A DNA stretch of 64,000 nt from the NCBI GenBank assembly GCA_947503175.1, contig CANNCO010000001.1:186001-250000 (forward strand), written 5' to 3'. The notes under the pieces are model-generated. The model made no database searches. It had not been told where the DNA came from and worked only from the letters and a program-made list of their open reading frames with translations. The position numbers and the translations under genes were made by a program. This DNA comes from an uncultured Paracoccaceae bacterium. GTDB taxonomy: Bacteria; Pseudomonadota; Alphaproteobacteria; Rhodobacterales; Rhodobacteraceae. How positions within the stretch are numbered: position 1 is the stretch's first letter; the number at the start of each line of letters is the position of its first letter. Shown here one piece after another: positions 43,448-52,370 of this stretch.

Positions 43448-45481
43448 ATGTGGTTGCTTAACAACCTGAAAATAGGCGTCAAACTGCCGCTTGTGATGGT
43501 GCTGATCGGCGTCCTTTCCCTCTATCTTGCCGAGCTCATCGCGTCGGCCCATACGCGCGAAAGCGTTCTTCAGTCCGGGCAGGACCGGTTGATGGCCGTC
43601 GCCGAAAGCCGAACGGCAGAGATGCGAAGCAAACTTCGCTCTGTCCGCACCGACCTGCGTGCAAAATTCTCGAACCCCGTCGTGCTCGAAGCCGCGCGCG
43701 CATTTGTCAGCGCGTTCCAGCTTTACGGCCCGGACGCGGCAGAGGATTTATGGCGCATCTACGTGACCGATAACGACAACCCCGTGAACCTGCGTATGCG
43801 CCTCGTCAATCCCGGCGATGGGTCAAGCTATACGTTGGTCCATCGCAGGTACCATCCTTTCTTTGCGGCGCATACGAGTTCGCAGGATTATTCAGATATT
43901 TACATTATTTCGCCAGAGGGCCGGGTCGTCTACTCCGTCACGAAGAAAGACAACTTTCTCAGAGCGATCGGATCCGAAACCGCGCCGGATTCGCGGGTTG
44001 CGGATCTCTATCGTGCGACCATGAGCAGGCAGCGCGGCGGCACCGACATGATGGCAGATTTCGCGGAGGACGCCCATGGTTCATCGGCTCTGTTCTCGAT
44101 CCCGATCCAGAGCCCCCAGGGCACGATCGAGGCGGTACTGATCATCCGGTTCTCGACGCTGACCCTGACCCAGATCATGCAGCGTCCAGCCGGTCTTGGC
44201 GACACTGGCGAGGTCTTTCTTCTTGGCGAGGATCGCCAGCTCCGTACAAAGCTGCGCGGGGCCGCTCCCGCGGTCCTGCAGACCGGCGGGCGCGATACGC
44301 TGGCGGTGTCCGAGGCGTTCTCGAACCGTGGCGGCGTCCTGCGCCACGAAGACGCAGAGGGCAGAGGTGTGGTGACCGCCTTCGTTCCGATTTCGTTTCA
44401 AGGGTATCGGTATGCCGTGTTCGCACAGCAGTCAGAGGCCGAAATCCTGACCGCGGCGCAACAGCTTCGGGAAGGCATGATGCGTGACGGGATCGTGGCG
44501 CTTTATCTTGTGTCCATTCTCGGTCTCATCCTCGCCCGATCCATGTCGGTCCCCCTGACCCGGGTCGGAGATGTCATGAAACGCGTGGCGCTGCGGGATT
44601 TCGACGGGGCAATTCCCGATCGCACGCGACGCGACGAAATCGGGGGTATCGCGCGTCAACTCGACGCGTTTCGTGCCTCGCTCGCGGAATCCGACGAACT
44701 CGAACGCGAAAACGCGTTCAAGGGCGCGGCGTTTCAAGCCACATCGGCGGCGCTGATGCTGGTGGACCAGAACCTGACAATTATCTATGTAAATCAAAGT
44801 CTTATAAACATCATGAAAGACAATAGAATCGCTATTGACCGACAGGTGCCCGATTTTCGTCCGGATGCGTTGCCGGGCCGAAACGTCACATCCCTTTTTC
44901 CCGGTGCACTTCGGGTGAAATCGCAAGATGGCATCGCCTCCCATTTCCGCGAGGAAATCAGGCTGGGCCAGCGCCACATGAACATCGGGATGGGCCCCGT
45001 TCTGGGCGCCGATGGTGAAGTTCTTGGATATGTCATCGAATGGGAAGACGGAACACAGGCGCAATTGAACAAGGTGGTTCTGGATACAATCGACGGACAT
45101 ATGCCGATTGCCGGTTTCTCGGCCGACGGGCGCCTGATCGATGCGAATGCCCAGTTCGAGGGCTGGCTGGGTGTCAATAAGACCGAATTGCTCGGCCGGA
45201 GCTGGGACTGGCTTTTCGTGCATGACGATGACGGCATTGGTGCCGAGGCGCACCCCAACGACCCCGTTTGGTCGGATGTCGCCAGCTCCGACGGTGAGTT
45301 CGGTCATTTGTTTGAAGTCCGTCCCACGATCGGCGATGGCGCGAAGATGCCTGTCTGCGTCAATGCGGTACGGGATTTCAGTGGTTTACTCCAGCGGTAT
45401 GTCCTGCTCGCACCCGGCTCCGTTTTTCATGGGTTCGACCGCCTCACCGGTCCGGCGTCGTTGGCCGCATGTCCGCAATGA
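43448..45481 (+). CDS. Receptor-like Cache/HAMP/PAS-PAS membrane protein lacking an output domain
   Basis: 677 residues from the ATG at 43448 (an in-frame ATG at 43400 lacks a ribosome site). TM1 at about 10-32, a large periplasmic Cache-like sensor at 33-345 (SDIYIISPEGRVVYSVTKKD), TM2 at 347-365, HAMP at about 366-418, PAS at about 423-535 and a second PAS at about 545-655. No methyl-accepting hairpin, kinase, cyclase or GGDEF follows: the protein simply ends. It is coupled to cheB by an ATGA overlap, so it should feed the chemotaxis system. It may signal through partners. Confidence 0.82.
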   Translation: MWLLNNLKIGVKLPLVMVLIGVLSLYLAELIASAHTRESVLQSGQDRLMAVAESRTAEMRSKLRSVRTDLRAKFSNPVVLEAARAFVSAFQLYGPDAAEDLWRIYVTDNDNPVNLRMRLVNPGDGSSYTLVHRRYHPFFAAHTSSQDYSDIYIISPEGRVVYSVTKKDNFLRAIGSETAPDSRVADLYRATMSRQRGGTDMMADFAEDAHGSSALFSIPIQSPQGTIEAVLIIRFSTLTLTQIMQRPAGLGDTGEVFLLGEDRQLRTKLRGAAPAVLQTGGRDTLAVSEAFSNRGGVLRHEDAEGRGVVTAFVPISFQGYRYAVFAQQSEAEILTAAQQLREGMMRDGIVALYLVSILGLILARSMSVPLTRVGDVMKRVALRDFDGAIPDRTRRDEIGGIARQLDAFRASLAESDELERENAFKGAAFQATSAALMLVDQNLTIIYVNQSLINIMKDNRIAIDRQVPDFRPDALPGRNVTSLFPGALRVKSQDGIASHFREEIRLGQRHMNIGMGPVLGADGEVLGYVIEWEDGTQAQLNKVVLDTIDGHMPIAGFSADGRLIDANAQFEGWLGVNKTELLGRSWDWLFVHDDDGIGAEAHPNDPVWSDVASSDGEFGHLFEVRPTIGDGAKMPVCVNAVRDFSGLLQRYVLLAPGSVFHGFDRLTGPASLAACPQ

Positions 45482-46563
45482 GCGATATACCGACAGCCGT
45501 CAGTCAGACGCCGCGCAAGGTAGTGATCGTCGACGACACAAGGACAATCCGCGCTCTTTTGCGCGCAACGATAGACGCCGATCCGCGACTGACCGTCGTC
45601 GGAGAGGCCGCCGATCCTTTTGAAGCGCGTGAGATGATCAAACGGACCTCCCCCGATGTCATCACGCTTGACGTCGAGATGCCAAGAATGAACGGGCTCG
45701 ACTTTCTTGAACGTCTAATGCGGCTGCGTCCGATGCCGGTGGTCATGGTGTCGAACAGAACCAAGGAGAGAAGCGCAGATGCCGTGCGCGCCCTGTCGAT
45801 CGGCGCCATCGACTGTGTGGATGTCGCGCGCCTTCAGGCAGACGACGCCCAGCGCGCCCGGCTGACCGAGGCGCTGTTCTGTGCGGCTTCGGCGATCGTG
45901 CGCCACCGGCCCGCGGCCGGCACGGGTTCTCCCGCGCCCGCCGTTGCGGTGCCCGAGTTCCGATGGAACGGGCGGATGGTCGTCATCGGCAGTTCGACCG
46001 GCGGCGTCGAGGCGCTCGATCGGGTCTTGTCCCGGTTTCCCGCGAACTGCCCGCCCACTCTCATCGCGCAGCATATGCCCGAGGCGTTCCTGCGCAGCTT
46101 TGCACAAAGACTGAATGATGCGACTCGGCCGAATGTGCGGCTTGCCAGGGAAGGCGACCTACCCGCACAGGGAGAGGTGCTGATTGCGCCTGGCGGTGAT
46201 CATCACATGGTGTTGACCGGGCGCAACCTCGACCGGGTCGCGTTTCGCCCCGCAACCGGAAGCGAACTCTATGTACCATCGGTCGACATGTTGTTCGCCT
46301 CGGTCATTCCCGCCGCGCCAAAGATTCTGGCGGTCGTCCTGACGGGGATGGGGCGCGATGGGTCAAGGGACCTGCAGGCGCTGAGCGCCGGTGGAGCCAT
46401 CCTGCTCGCGCAAAGCGGTGAAACATGTGTCGTCGATGGAATGCCGCGGGCAGCCCGTGCGACCGGGGCGGTTGATCGGAACATCGCCCTCGATTCCATG
46501 GGCGACGAGATACTGGCGGTCTGCTCGAACAAGCGATCAGCCTCGACATTGCGCCAGGGATGA
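45478..46563 (+). CDS. cheB: Protein-glutamate methylesterase/deamidase CheB
   Basis: 361 residues. The receiver domain (about 15-125) keeps the acidic pair VDDTRT and the phospho-Asp in VITLDVEMPRMNG. The methylesterase domain has the Ser nucleophile in IGSSTGGVEAL, His in AQHMPEAFLRSFAQRLN and Asp in LTGMGRDGS. It removes methyl groups from receptors in adaptation. The ATG at 45478 overlaps the receptor-like gene stop (ATGA); an in-frame ATG at 45469 is possible. cheD follows. Confidence 0.95.
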   Translation: MSDIPTAVSQTPRKVVIVDDTRTIRALLRATIDADPRLTVVGEAADPFEAREMIKRTSPDVITLDVEMPRMNGLDFLERLMRLRPMPVVMVSNRTKERSADAVRALSIGAIDCVDVARLQADDAQRARLTEALFCAASAIVRHRPAAGTGSPAPAVAVPEFRWNGRMVVIGSSTGGVEALDRVLSRFPANCPPTLIAQHMPEAFLRSFAQRLNDATRPNVRLAREGDLPAQGEVLIAPGGDHHMVLTGRNLDRVAFRPATGSELYVPSVDMLFASVIPAAPKILAVVLTGMGRDGSRDLQALSAGGAILLAQSGETCVVDGMPRAARATGAVDRNIALDSMGDEILAVCSNKRSASTLRQG

Positions 46564-46573
46564 AAGGGCGGAC

Positions 46574-47077
46574 ATGCGACGTTACATAGCGCAGGGCGAG
46601 CAGGCTATCGGTCATGAACCAGACGACGTTATCACGACGATTCTGGGGTCCTGCGTGGCCGTGTGCCTTCGAGATCCGGTGATCGGTATCGGCGGGATGA
46701 ACCACATTCTGGTACCTTCGGTAGTGATGTCGGATCTGGGTGCGCGCGGGGCGGGTGCCTGTGCGATGGAAACCCTGATCAACACGCTGCTCAAGAAAGG
46801 CGCTCAGAAGACGCGGCTGGAGGCAAAGGTCTTCGGCGGCGCTTCGATCATCGCCGGTCTATCGGATGTGGGATTGAGAAATTCGGAGTTCGTGTTTGAG
46901 TATCTGCAGGTCGAAGGCATCTCCTGCCTGTCCCAAAGCGTTGGCGGGACAATGGCGCGCCAGGTCCGCTTCTGGCCGCATTCCGGGCGGGTGAAGCAAA
47001 GGTTCGTTCGTAACGAAGATGCTCCGATCGTGAAACCCGAGACCGTGCAGCCGACCAACGACCTGGAGTTGCTATGA
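46574..47077 (+). CDS. cheD: Chemoreceptor glutamine deamidase CheD
   Basis: 167 residues. The catalytic Cys is in TTILGSCVAVCLRDP, the His in GGMNHILVP and the Thr/FGG region in EAKVFGGASI. It deamidates receptor glutamines and may bind CheY or CheC-type partners. The start is the ATG at 46574, after GAAAGGGCGGAC; the frame is open further upstream inside cheB but not coding. Last gene of the plus-strand chemotaxis operon. Confidence 0.94.
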   Translation: MRRYIAQGEQAIGHEPDDVITTILGSCVAVCLRDPVIGIGGMNHILVPSVVMSDLGARGAGACAMETLINTLLKKGAQKTRLEAKVFGGASIIAGLSDVGLRNSEFVFEYLQVEGISCLSQSVGGTMARQVRFWPHSGRVKQRFVRNEDAPIVKPETVQPTNDLELL

Positions 47078-47286
47078 TCGGCCCACATCCCGGCCGACGT
47101 CCCGATCTGCACCCAACTCTCTGAACGAAGACCAAAGGCGCATCTCGGCCCCCGGGCCTGCGACTTTGGCAGTCCCGCGCCAGATCCGTCTCCTGTGCTG
47201 TTCGTCCCGGGGCGGGAGGACAGAATAATCGGGGCCTTGTCAGGCGTTAATGGGAAGCTTTGGCAGTTTTCGAGCGGGCTCAGGTC

Positions 47287-47625
47287 TCAACGTTTCATTA
47301 ACCTGTCAGTCAGGCTCTGGAGCCGCAGAGCACCGCGGATGTCGCTCGCAGGGATGGAGTTGCCCTGAAGATGTATACCTATGGTGCTGGAAACCGCGCC
47401 AAGATCCGTGAGGATCTGCGTGACTCGGTCGATTTCCTGCAGTTGCTGCACCGATGCGCTGTCGGGGCGGATGCTGCCATCCGAGAGCTGACGACCGAGG
47501 ATGGCCTGGATACGCTCCATGACCGCTGCCATCTCGGCGCATTCCTCGGCAACTCCGATCAACAGATCGCCCGCGTCGACTGTCGTTTCGACTGTCTGCT
47601 CGACAGCGTGGCCCGGACCGGTCAC
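47287..47625 (-). CDS. Small chemotaxis-cluster protein with CheZ-like DxxxQ motif
   Basis: 112 residues, almost all helical. The segment QQLQEIDRVTQILTDL has Asp66 and Gln70 in the D-x-x-x-Q spacing used by CheZ for CheY dephosphorylation (DLTGQ-type) and found in the small CheT proteins of rhizobia. The start overlaps the cheY stop by 4 bases (ATGA), so it is made with that CheY. No other phosphatase (CheC, CheX, FliY or full CheZ) is in the cluster. A CheY-phosphatase or CheT-like role is inferred from the motif and context. Confidence 0.62.
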   Translation of the reverse strand: MTGPGHAVEQTVETTVDAGDLLIGVAEECAEMAAVMERIQAILGRQLSDGSIRPDSASVQQLQEIDRVTQILTDLGAVSSTIGIHLQGNSIPASDIRGALRLQSLTDRLMKR

Positions 47626-48008
47626 AGCCGCCCCACGATGGCTTCGATCGCGGCCTTCAAATCGTTGGGCTGAAAGGGCTTTGCAATGAAATTGTTCATC
47701 TTCAGTGCGCGCCCCCTGTCGATGATCTCCTTGTCTGCGCGCCCCGTGATAAGGAGAAATCCAACGCCCGCGGTCTTTGCCCCGTTTCGCAAGGCGTGTA
47801 ACAGAGCCAGACCATCCATTCCGGGCATGTTGAAATCCGATATGACCAGATGGACGGGAGATCGTTCAATCGTCTGCAAGGCACTCGGACCGTCGGCCGC
47901 AGTGGCGATGGAACCGATCCCCATACCTTCCAGCGCCTGGGTAATCAGGCCGCGGCTTGTCGACATATCGTCAACAACAAGCACCCTCAATTGGTCTCTC
48001 AATGCCAT
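47622..48008 (-). CDS. cheY: CheY-type response regulator
   Basis: A 128-residue single receiver domain. The acidic pair is VVDDMST, the phospho-Asp58 is in LVISDFNMPGMDG and the signalling Lys in FIAKPFQPNDL. The Thr switch (LLITGRAD) is present. It lies between cheR and the small DxxxQ protein, 3 bases from the former. There is a second CheY at 51590 in the same operon; which one drives the flagellar motor and which acts as phosphate sink cannot be decided here. Confidence 0.92.
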   Translation of the reverse strand: MALRDQLRVLVVDDMSTSRGLITQALEGMGIGSIATAADGPSALQTIERSPVHLVISDFNMPGMDGLALLHALRNGAKTAGVGFLLITGRADKEIIDRGRALKMNNFIAKPFQPNDLKAAIEAIVGRL

Positions 48009-48011
48009 GTT

Positions 48012-48920
48012 CTAAGCTTTCTGAGTTTGGCGGGGCATGCGAATATCGCCCCGTCGCTGATAGCTGGTGACCCCGGTCGAAAGGAAACCCTCTGCCTCTG
48101 GTGTCTGCATGCGTTCCGAATGACCAAGAAACAGCCAGCCCTCGGGTCGAAGAGCGGCGTGGAAGCGGGGCCAAAGCAGTTTTTGAGTTGCTTCGGAGAA
48201 GTAGATCAGAACGTTCCGGCAGAAGATGACATCGAACTGCCCGCGCATCGGCCAAGTTTCGATAAGGTTAAGGTGGCGGAAGACCACGAGATCTCTGACA
48301 TTCTGCCGGACCTGACGCTGGCCGGGATCCGGGCCATCTTCAAGAAAACTGCGATCGAAATCGGTTGGGACACCATCGAGGAGCCTGCGATCGTAGACCG
48401 CCTTTCGGGCGACGGAGAGCACGTTCTGATCGATGTCCGTAGCAAGAACTTTCACGTCATGGTTTGCGATCGTTGGTTCGGCGGCCAGCAAAGCCATCGC
48501 GATCGAGTAGGGTTCCTGCCCGGTCGAGCAGCCGGCAGACCAGATCCGGATCCGTCCGCCACCCCGGGCCCGTTCCATCAGATCGGGCAGAACCTGCTCC
48601 TGAAACGTTTCGAAATGGTGATTCTCACGGAAGAAATGCGATACGTTTGTTGTAAGCGCACAGATCATGTGGCGGAGTTCTTCCGCGCCCTCTTTGTGCT
48701 CGATGAAATCGAGATAGTCCCCGAAATCCGTATGGCCGGTGATCTTCAGCCGGCGGTTGAGTCGTGACTGGACCATGGCCCGTTTTGCATCCGGAATGGA
48801 CAGCCCGGCTTCGCGTTCCGCAACCGCTGCGACACGCTGGAACATGCCTGGATCGAGCACGGTCAAATCGCTCGCTCCGATCTGGGTGGAAGCGAAGTTC
48901 ACTTTCTTTGCCGCCGACAT
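48012..48920 (-). CDS. cheR: Chemotaxis methyltransferase CheR
   Basis: 302 residues: an N-terminal helical domain and a C-terminal SAM-binding domain with RIRIWSAGCSTGQEPYSIAM (SAM motif), VLATDIDQNVL and DVIFCRNVLIYF (the usual N-V-x-I-Y). It methylates receptor glutamates. The ATG at 48920 overlaps the cheW stop by one base (TGATG); the GTG one codon earlier is less likely. Pairs with CheB at 45478. Confidence 0.95.
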   Translation of the reverse strand: MSAAKKVNFASTQIGASDLTVLDPGMFQRVAAVAEREAGLSIPDAKRAMVQSRLNRRLKITGHTDFGDYLDFIEHKEGAEELRHMICALTTNVSHFFRENHHFETFQEQVLPDLMERARGGGRIRIWSAGCSTGQEPYSIAMALLAAEPTIANHDVKVLATDIDQNVLSVARKAVYDRRLLDGVPTDFDRSFLEDGPDPGQRQVRQNVRDLVVFRHLNLIETWPMRGQFDVIFCRNVLIYFSEATQKLLWPRFHAALRPEGWLFLGHSERMQTPEAEGFLSTGVTSYQRRGDIRMPRQTQKA

Positions 48921-49399
48921 CACGCTGCAACTTCTTGCGCGCTTGGTACGACCGCAGGCAGATCGAGAATCCGGATCATGCGGCCTTCCAGTATGGTGAG
49001 TGCCTCGATGAACGTGTTGCCCTGATCGGCGGTCATCTCCGGCGGCGTGTGCAACTGTGTTCGCGGGAACGACAGTATGTCTGATACGGCATCCACACGC
49101 AGGCCCACTGTCCGACCGTCGATATCCACGACAATAATCACGTTGCGGTCGTTAGGTTCCTCGACATCGAGCCCAAGCCGCAAGGCAAGGTCGATCACCG
49201 GAAGGACGGCGCCGCGGAGATTTATCACACCCCGGACATAGGCAGGGGCGTGAGGGAGCGACGTCGCGCGGGTCCAGCCGCGAATCTCCCGAACGCTCAT
49301 GATATCGACCGAATACTCGCTTTCGCCGACGCGAAAGGACAGAAGTTCGACCTCGTCAAAATCCTGAAGCTTTTCTGTGGTCTCTGTAATCCCGGCCAT
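48920..49399 (-). CDS. cheW: Chemotaxis coupling protein CheW
   Basis: A 159-residue CheW-like SH3-type double-barrel protein. Seen: LLSFRVGESEYSVDIMSVRE, RGVINLRGAVLPVIDLALRL and RTVGLRVDAVSDIL. It links receptors to CheA. It starts 9 bases after the cheA stop and overlaps the cheR start. Confidence 0.95.
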   Translation of the reverse strand: MAGITETTEKLQDFDEVELLSFRVGESEYSVDIMSVREIRGWTRATSLPHAPAYVRGVINLRGAVLPVIDLALRLGLDVEEPNDRNVIIVVDIDGRTVGLRVDAVSDILSFPRTQLHTPPEMTADQGNTFIEALTILEGRMIRILDLPAVVPSAQEVAA

Positions 49400-49408
49400 C
49401 TCTTGCTC

Positions 49409-51583
49409 CTATCCGGTCCGTGCGAGTTGGTGTGGGCGGCTTTGTCCGCTGGCATTCATCAGAAGATCGGCCGGATCCAGAATGAGGGCGATCTGACCAT
49501 CGCCCAGGATCGTGGCGGCAGCGACACCCGGGACGTGGCCGTAACTGTCCTGAAGCCCCTTGATCACGACCTGTCGTTGATCTTCTATCCCGTCGACCAC
49601 AAGCGCGGCACGCTGGCCGTCTTCATGCGAAATAAGAAGGACGATGGCGCCTTCGTAACTCTCGCGCGGCGGGGAATACCCAAGCTCGGTCCCCAGATTG
49701 ATCAGGGGAACGAAGGTGTCGCGAACGCGCACTACTTGTGTCTGGGGCCCCAGGGCGCGCGCATCCTCTTTCTGAAGTGAAAGCGTCTCGGATATGGCGC
49801 TAAGGGGTACGACCAGTGTTTCCGAACCGACACGGACAACCATCCCGTCAAGGACGGCCAGTGTCAGCGGTAGCGAAATCGAGAAAGTCGTGCCTTCACC
49901 CGGTGTGGAGGTGATTGTAATCCGGCCGCCAAGGGCGCTGATGGCGTTTTTTACCACGTCCATACCGACGCCGCGGCCCGACAGGTTCGACACTTCGCTC
50001 GCGGTCGAGAACCCCGGCAGGAACAAAAGGTTGTCGATCTCGGTGTCGCTCAGGTCCTGATCGGGTGAAATCAGGCCTTTGTCGGTTGCGATCTGACGTA
50101 CCTTGGGCCGGTTTATGCCGCCCCCGTTATCGGCGACTTCGATGATCACACGACCCGACCGATGCGACGCCCGGAGTGAAACGATGCCTTCTTCGGGTTT
50201 GCCCGCAGCGACGCGGTCGTCCGGGGTTTCAAGTCCGTGATCCACGGCATTGCGGATCATGTGTGTGAGCGGATCCGAAAGTCGTTCGATAACGGTCTTG
50301 TCGATTTCCGTGCCTTCGCCCTCGGTCTTCAGGCGTACGGTCTTCCCGACATCCGACGATGCCTCGCGGACGATTCTTGCCATGCGCTGAAACAGCGACT
50401 TCACCGGTTGCGCGCGGATCAGCATCACGCTGTCCTGAATGTCACGGGTCAGTTGCTGAAACTCGTCCAGGCCCGAGGCGATCTTGGTGTTTCCGGACAG
50501 GCCTGATGCATCGACGGACTGGGCCAGCATCGATTGATTGATCACCAGTTCACCCACAAGATTGACCATGCGGTCGATCCGGTCGAGATCGACCCGGACA
50601 GTCGCGCCTGGTTTCGAGCGCTGCGTATCTGCGGGCCGCTCGGCAGCCTGTGTGACTGTGTCCTCGGACATTTGCGGCCGGATCGGTTCCGGTACGGGCT
50701 CGGCCGGTAAAGATGCCTCCGGTTCGGCGTCGACCGGGAGCGGCGCAGCCGTGACCTCGTCGCCCGAGCCGCCCGGATCGTCCGGCCCCACTTCGGTGAT
50801 TGTCAGGCTGCACAGCCCATCGACAAAGTCGAACACATCGCGGATCGCGTCGTCATCGGCATTCGTATGCAGTTCGATCTGCCATGCCATAACGTTGGCC
50901 GTACCGTCATACTCCTCGAGATCGGGCAGAGCCTCCCGGGTGCAGCAGACAGTGCTTTCGCCCAATCCCGCCAGGGCGCGCAGCAGGAACAGTGGTTCGT
51001 TGCCGCTCCGGTACAGTTCGGGTTCCGGCGAGAACCGGATTTCGACGTGGCGGAGAGCGTTCGCTTCTGTTTCGGTGGCTTCCGTGACGGCGGCGGAATC
51101 GGCTTCGAGATCGGGCAGACCGTCAATCGCCGGCAGATCGAGCGATATGCCCATCGGCTGGAAATCCACGACCTCTTCTTCTGCCGCCTGCCCGTCCTGG
51201 CCGGCGAGTTCTTCGAGTTGCGACAGGAGGTTGGAGCGCACCGCATCATCGATATCGCCGCCGTCTCGTGCGACCCTGACCAGATCGGAAAGCAGATCGC
51301 CGCATTGAAAGAACAGCGCAATGGTTTCGGCTTCGGCCTCAAGCCGCCCGGCCCGCATCTCGTCCATCGTGGTTTCGAACGAATGGGCGAAGGCCACAAG
51401 ATCGTCCAGCCCGAACGCACCGGCCCCGCCCTTGATCGAATGGACGGCGCGAAAGGCGACGTTGATCGTCTCGTCATCCGCTTCGCCGCCCTCCATCATC
51501 TGAAGCGCGTCCTGCAACGCCTCCAGCAATTCTTCGCATTCGATGAAGAACGAGGCGCGGATCTCCTGCATCGGATCGCTCAT
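49409..51583 (-). CDS. cheA: Chemotaxis sensor kinase CheA
   Basis: 724 residues with the classical order. Hpt (P1) at about 1-110 has the phospho-acceptor His48 in FRAVHSIKGGAGAFG; a P2-like CheY-binding segment spans about 185-265, and a linker follows. P3 dimerisation is RIDRMVNLVGELVINQSML. P4 HATPase has HMIRNAVDHGLETP (N box), VADNGGGINR (G1) and GRGVGMDVV (G2). P5 CheW-like is at the end. It phosphorylates the CheY proteins and CheB. In the minus-strand operon after a CheY gene. Confidence 0.96.
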   Translation of the reverse strand: MSDPMQEIRASFFIECEELLEALQDALQMMEGGEADDETINVAFRAVHSIKGGAGAFGLDDLVAFAHSFETTMDEMRAGRLEAEAETIALFFQCGDLLSDLVRVARDGGDIDDAVRSNLLSQLEELAGQDGQAAEEEVVDFQPMGISLDLPAIDGLPDLEADSAAVTEATETEANALRHVEIRFSPEPELYRSGNEPLFLLRALAGLGESTVCCTREALPDLEEYDGTANVMAWQIELHTNADDDAIRDVFDFVDGLCSLTITEVGPDDPGGSGDEVTAAPLPVDAEPEASLPAEPVPEPIRPQMSEDTVTQAAERPADTQRSKPGATVRVDLDRIDRMVNLVGELVINQSMLAQSVDASGLSGNTKIASGLDEFQQLTRDIQDSVMLIRAQPVKSLFQRMARIVREASSDVGKTVRLKTEGEGTEIDKTVIERLSDPLTHMIRNAVDHGLETPDDRVAAGKPEEGIVSLRASHRSGRVIIEVADNGGGINRPKVRQIATDKGLISPDQDLSDTEIDNLLFLPGFSTASEVSNLSGRGVGMDVVKNAISALGGRITITSTPGEGTTFSISLPLTLAVLDGMVVRVGSETLVVPLSAISETLSLQKEDARALGPQTQVVRVRDTFVPLINLGTELGYSPPRESYEGAIVLLISHEDGQRAALVVDGIEDQRQVVIKGLQDSYGHVPGVAAATILGDGQIALILDPADLLMNASGQSRPHQLARTG

Positions 51584-51589
51584 CCCGGG

Positions 51590-51955
51590 CTACCCCGCAA
51601 CGATCTGCAGGGATTTGACCAGTTTCTCGGGGTCAAACGGTTTCACGATCCAGCCGGTCGCGCCTGCATCGCGGGCGCGCGATTTCAGCTCGGCCGAACT
51701 TTCGGTGGTGAGCACCAGAATCGGTACCGCGCGGTATTCGCTTTGTGCGCGCACCGCGTCGATAAAGCCGAACCCGTCGAGACGGGGCATGTTTATGTCC
51801 GTGATGATGACGTCGGGTTTCAGCCCGTCGAGCACCTCAAGCCCATGTTGCCCGTCTTCGGCCAGATGGGTGGTCATGCCAGCGCCGTTCAATGTGTATT
51901 TCAGCATGTCGCGGATCGTGCGGCTATCATCCACTGCCAGAACATTCAGGCTCAT
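51590..51955 (-). CDS. cheY: CheY-type response regulator
   Basis: A 121-residue stand-alone receiver: AVDDSRTIRDML, phospho-Asp53 in VIITDINMPRLDG, the Thr in LVLTTESSAEL and the Lys in WIVKPFDPEKL. All active-site residues are kept. It is placed directly before cheA (6 bases) and overlaps the STAS gene by 4 bases (ATGA). It is closer to the canonical CheY consensus than the copy at 47622. Confidence 0.93.
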   Translation of the reverse strand: MSLNVLAVDDSRTIRDMLKYTLNGAGMTTHLAEDGQHGLEVLDGLKPDVIITDINMPRLDGFGFIDAVRAQSEYRAVPILVLTTESSAELKSRARDAGATGWIVKPFDPEKLVKSLQIVAG

Positions 51956-52230
51956 GTGCCGGCCTCCCAGGTCAGGTCGGCCGGTTTGACACCAAGCGTT
52001 GCAAGAGCGGCGTCCGCTTTGTCCGAAAGGGCGTCGACGACAAAACTGTTCTCGTCCTTTTCCCAGGACGCGCGCGCCACAAGCAGCGTCTGAAGTGCAT
52101 GGGCACCCAGATGATCGACCGCGCTGGCATCGAGCGTGATCGCCTTGCCCCGCGCCACGGTCAGTTGCGCCAGCAATCGTTCAGATGCAGGCAGATCAAG
52201 ACGTGCCTCAAGCTCCAATCGCTCTGTCAT
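51952..52230 (-). CDS. STAS-domain protein, first gene of the chemotaxis operon
   Basis: A 92-residue single STAS domain (LELEARLDLPASERLLAQLT ... ITLDASAVDHLGAHALQTLL). In anti-anti-sigma factors the loop after this strand carries a phosphorylated Ser; here it reads VDHLGAHAL with no Ser at that place. It is the promoter-proximal gene of STAS-cheY-cheA-cheW-cheR-cheY. It may be a structural adaptor rather than a switch. Such small STAS proteins accompany some alphaproteobacterial che operons. Confidence 0.75.
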   Translation of the reverse strand: MTERLELEARLDLPASERLLAQLTVARGKAITLDASAVDHLGAHALQTLLVARASWEKDENSFVVDALSDKADAALATLGVKPADLTWEAGT

Positions 52231-52317
52231 CAGGCCCGCCCCTGCGGTTTCGCAACATGTCGCAGCATGACTTCCCCCATTCGGAATACAGTCCGGCAGG
52301 GTTTAGGCGCGGTCGGG

Positions 52318-52332
52318 TTAAGGCGGAGTTAC
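52318..52332 (-). promoter_or_regulatory. Candidate CtrA site upstream of the chemotaxis operon
   Basis: On the minus strand GTAACTCCGCCTTAAC fits TTAA-N7-TTAAC with one mismatch (first base). It lies about 90 bases upstream of the STAS gene start, in the only noncoding gap before the operon. CtrA control of motility is well known in Rhodobacterales. Confidence 0.42.
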
Positions 52333-52370
52333 GCAATCACGAGTTTTCTTGCGTCGCCGGCAAAATGCGG

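Noticed and set aside
47078-47286. Small RNA or terminator in the gap between cheD and the DxxxQ gene
   Set aside because: GC-rich pairings can be drawn but there is no convincing stem with a U-tract on either strand.
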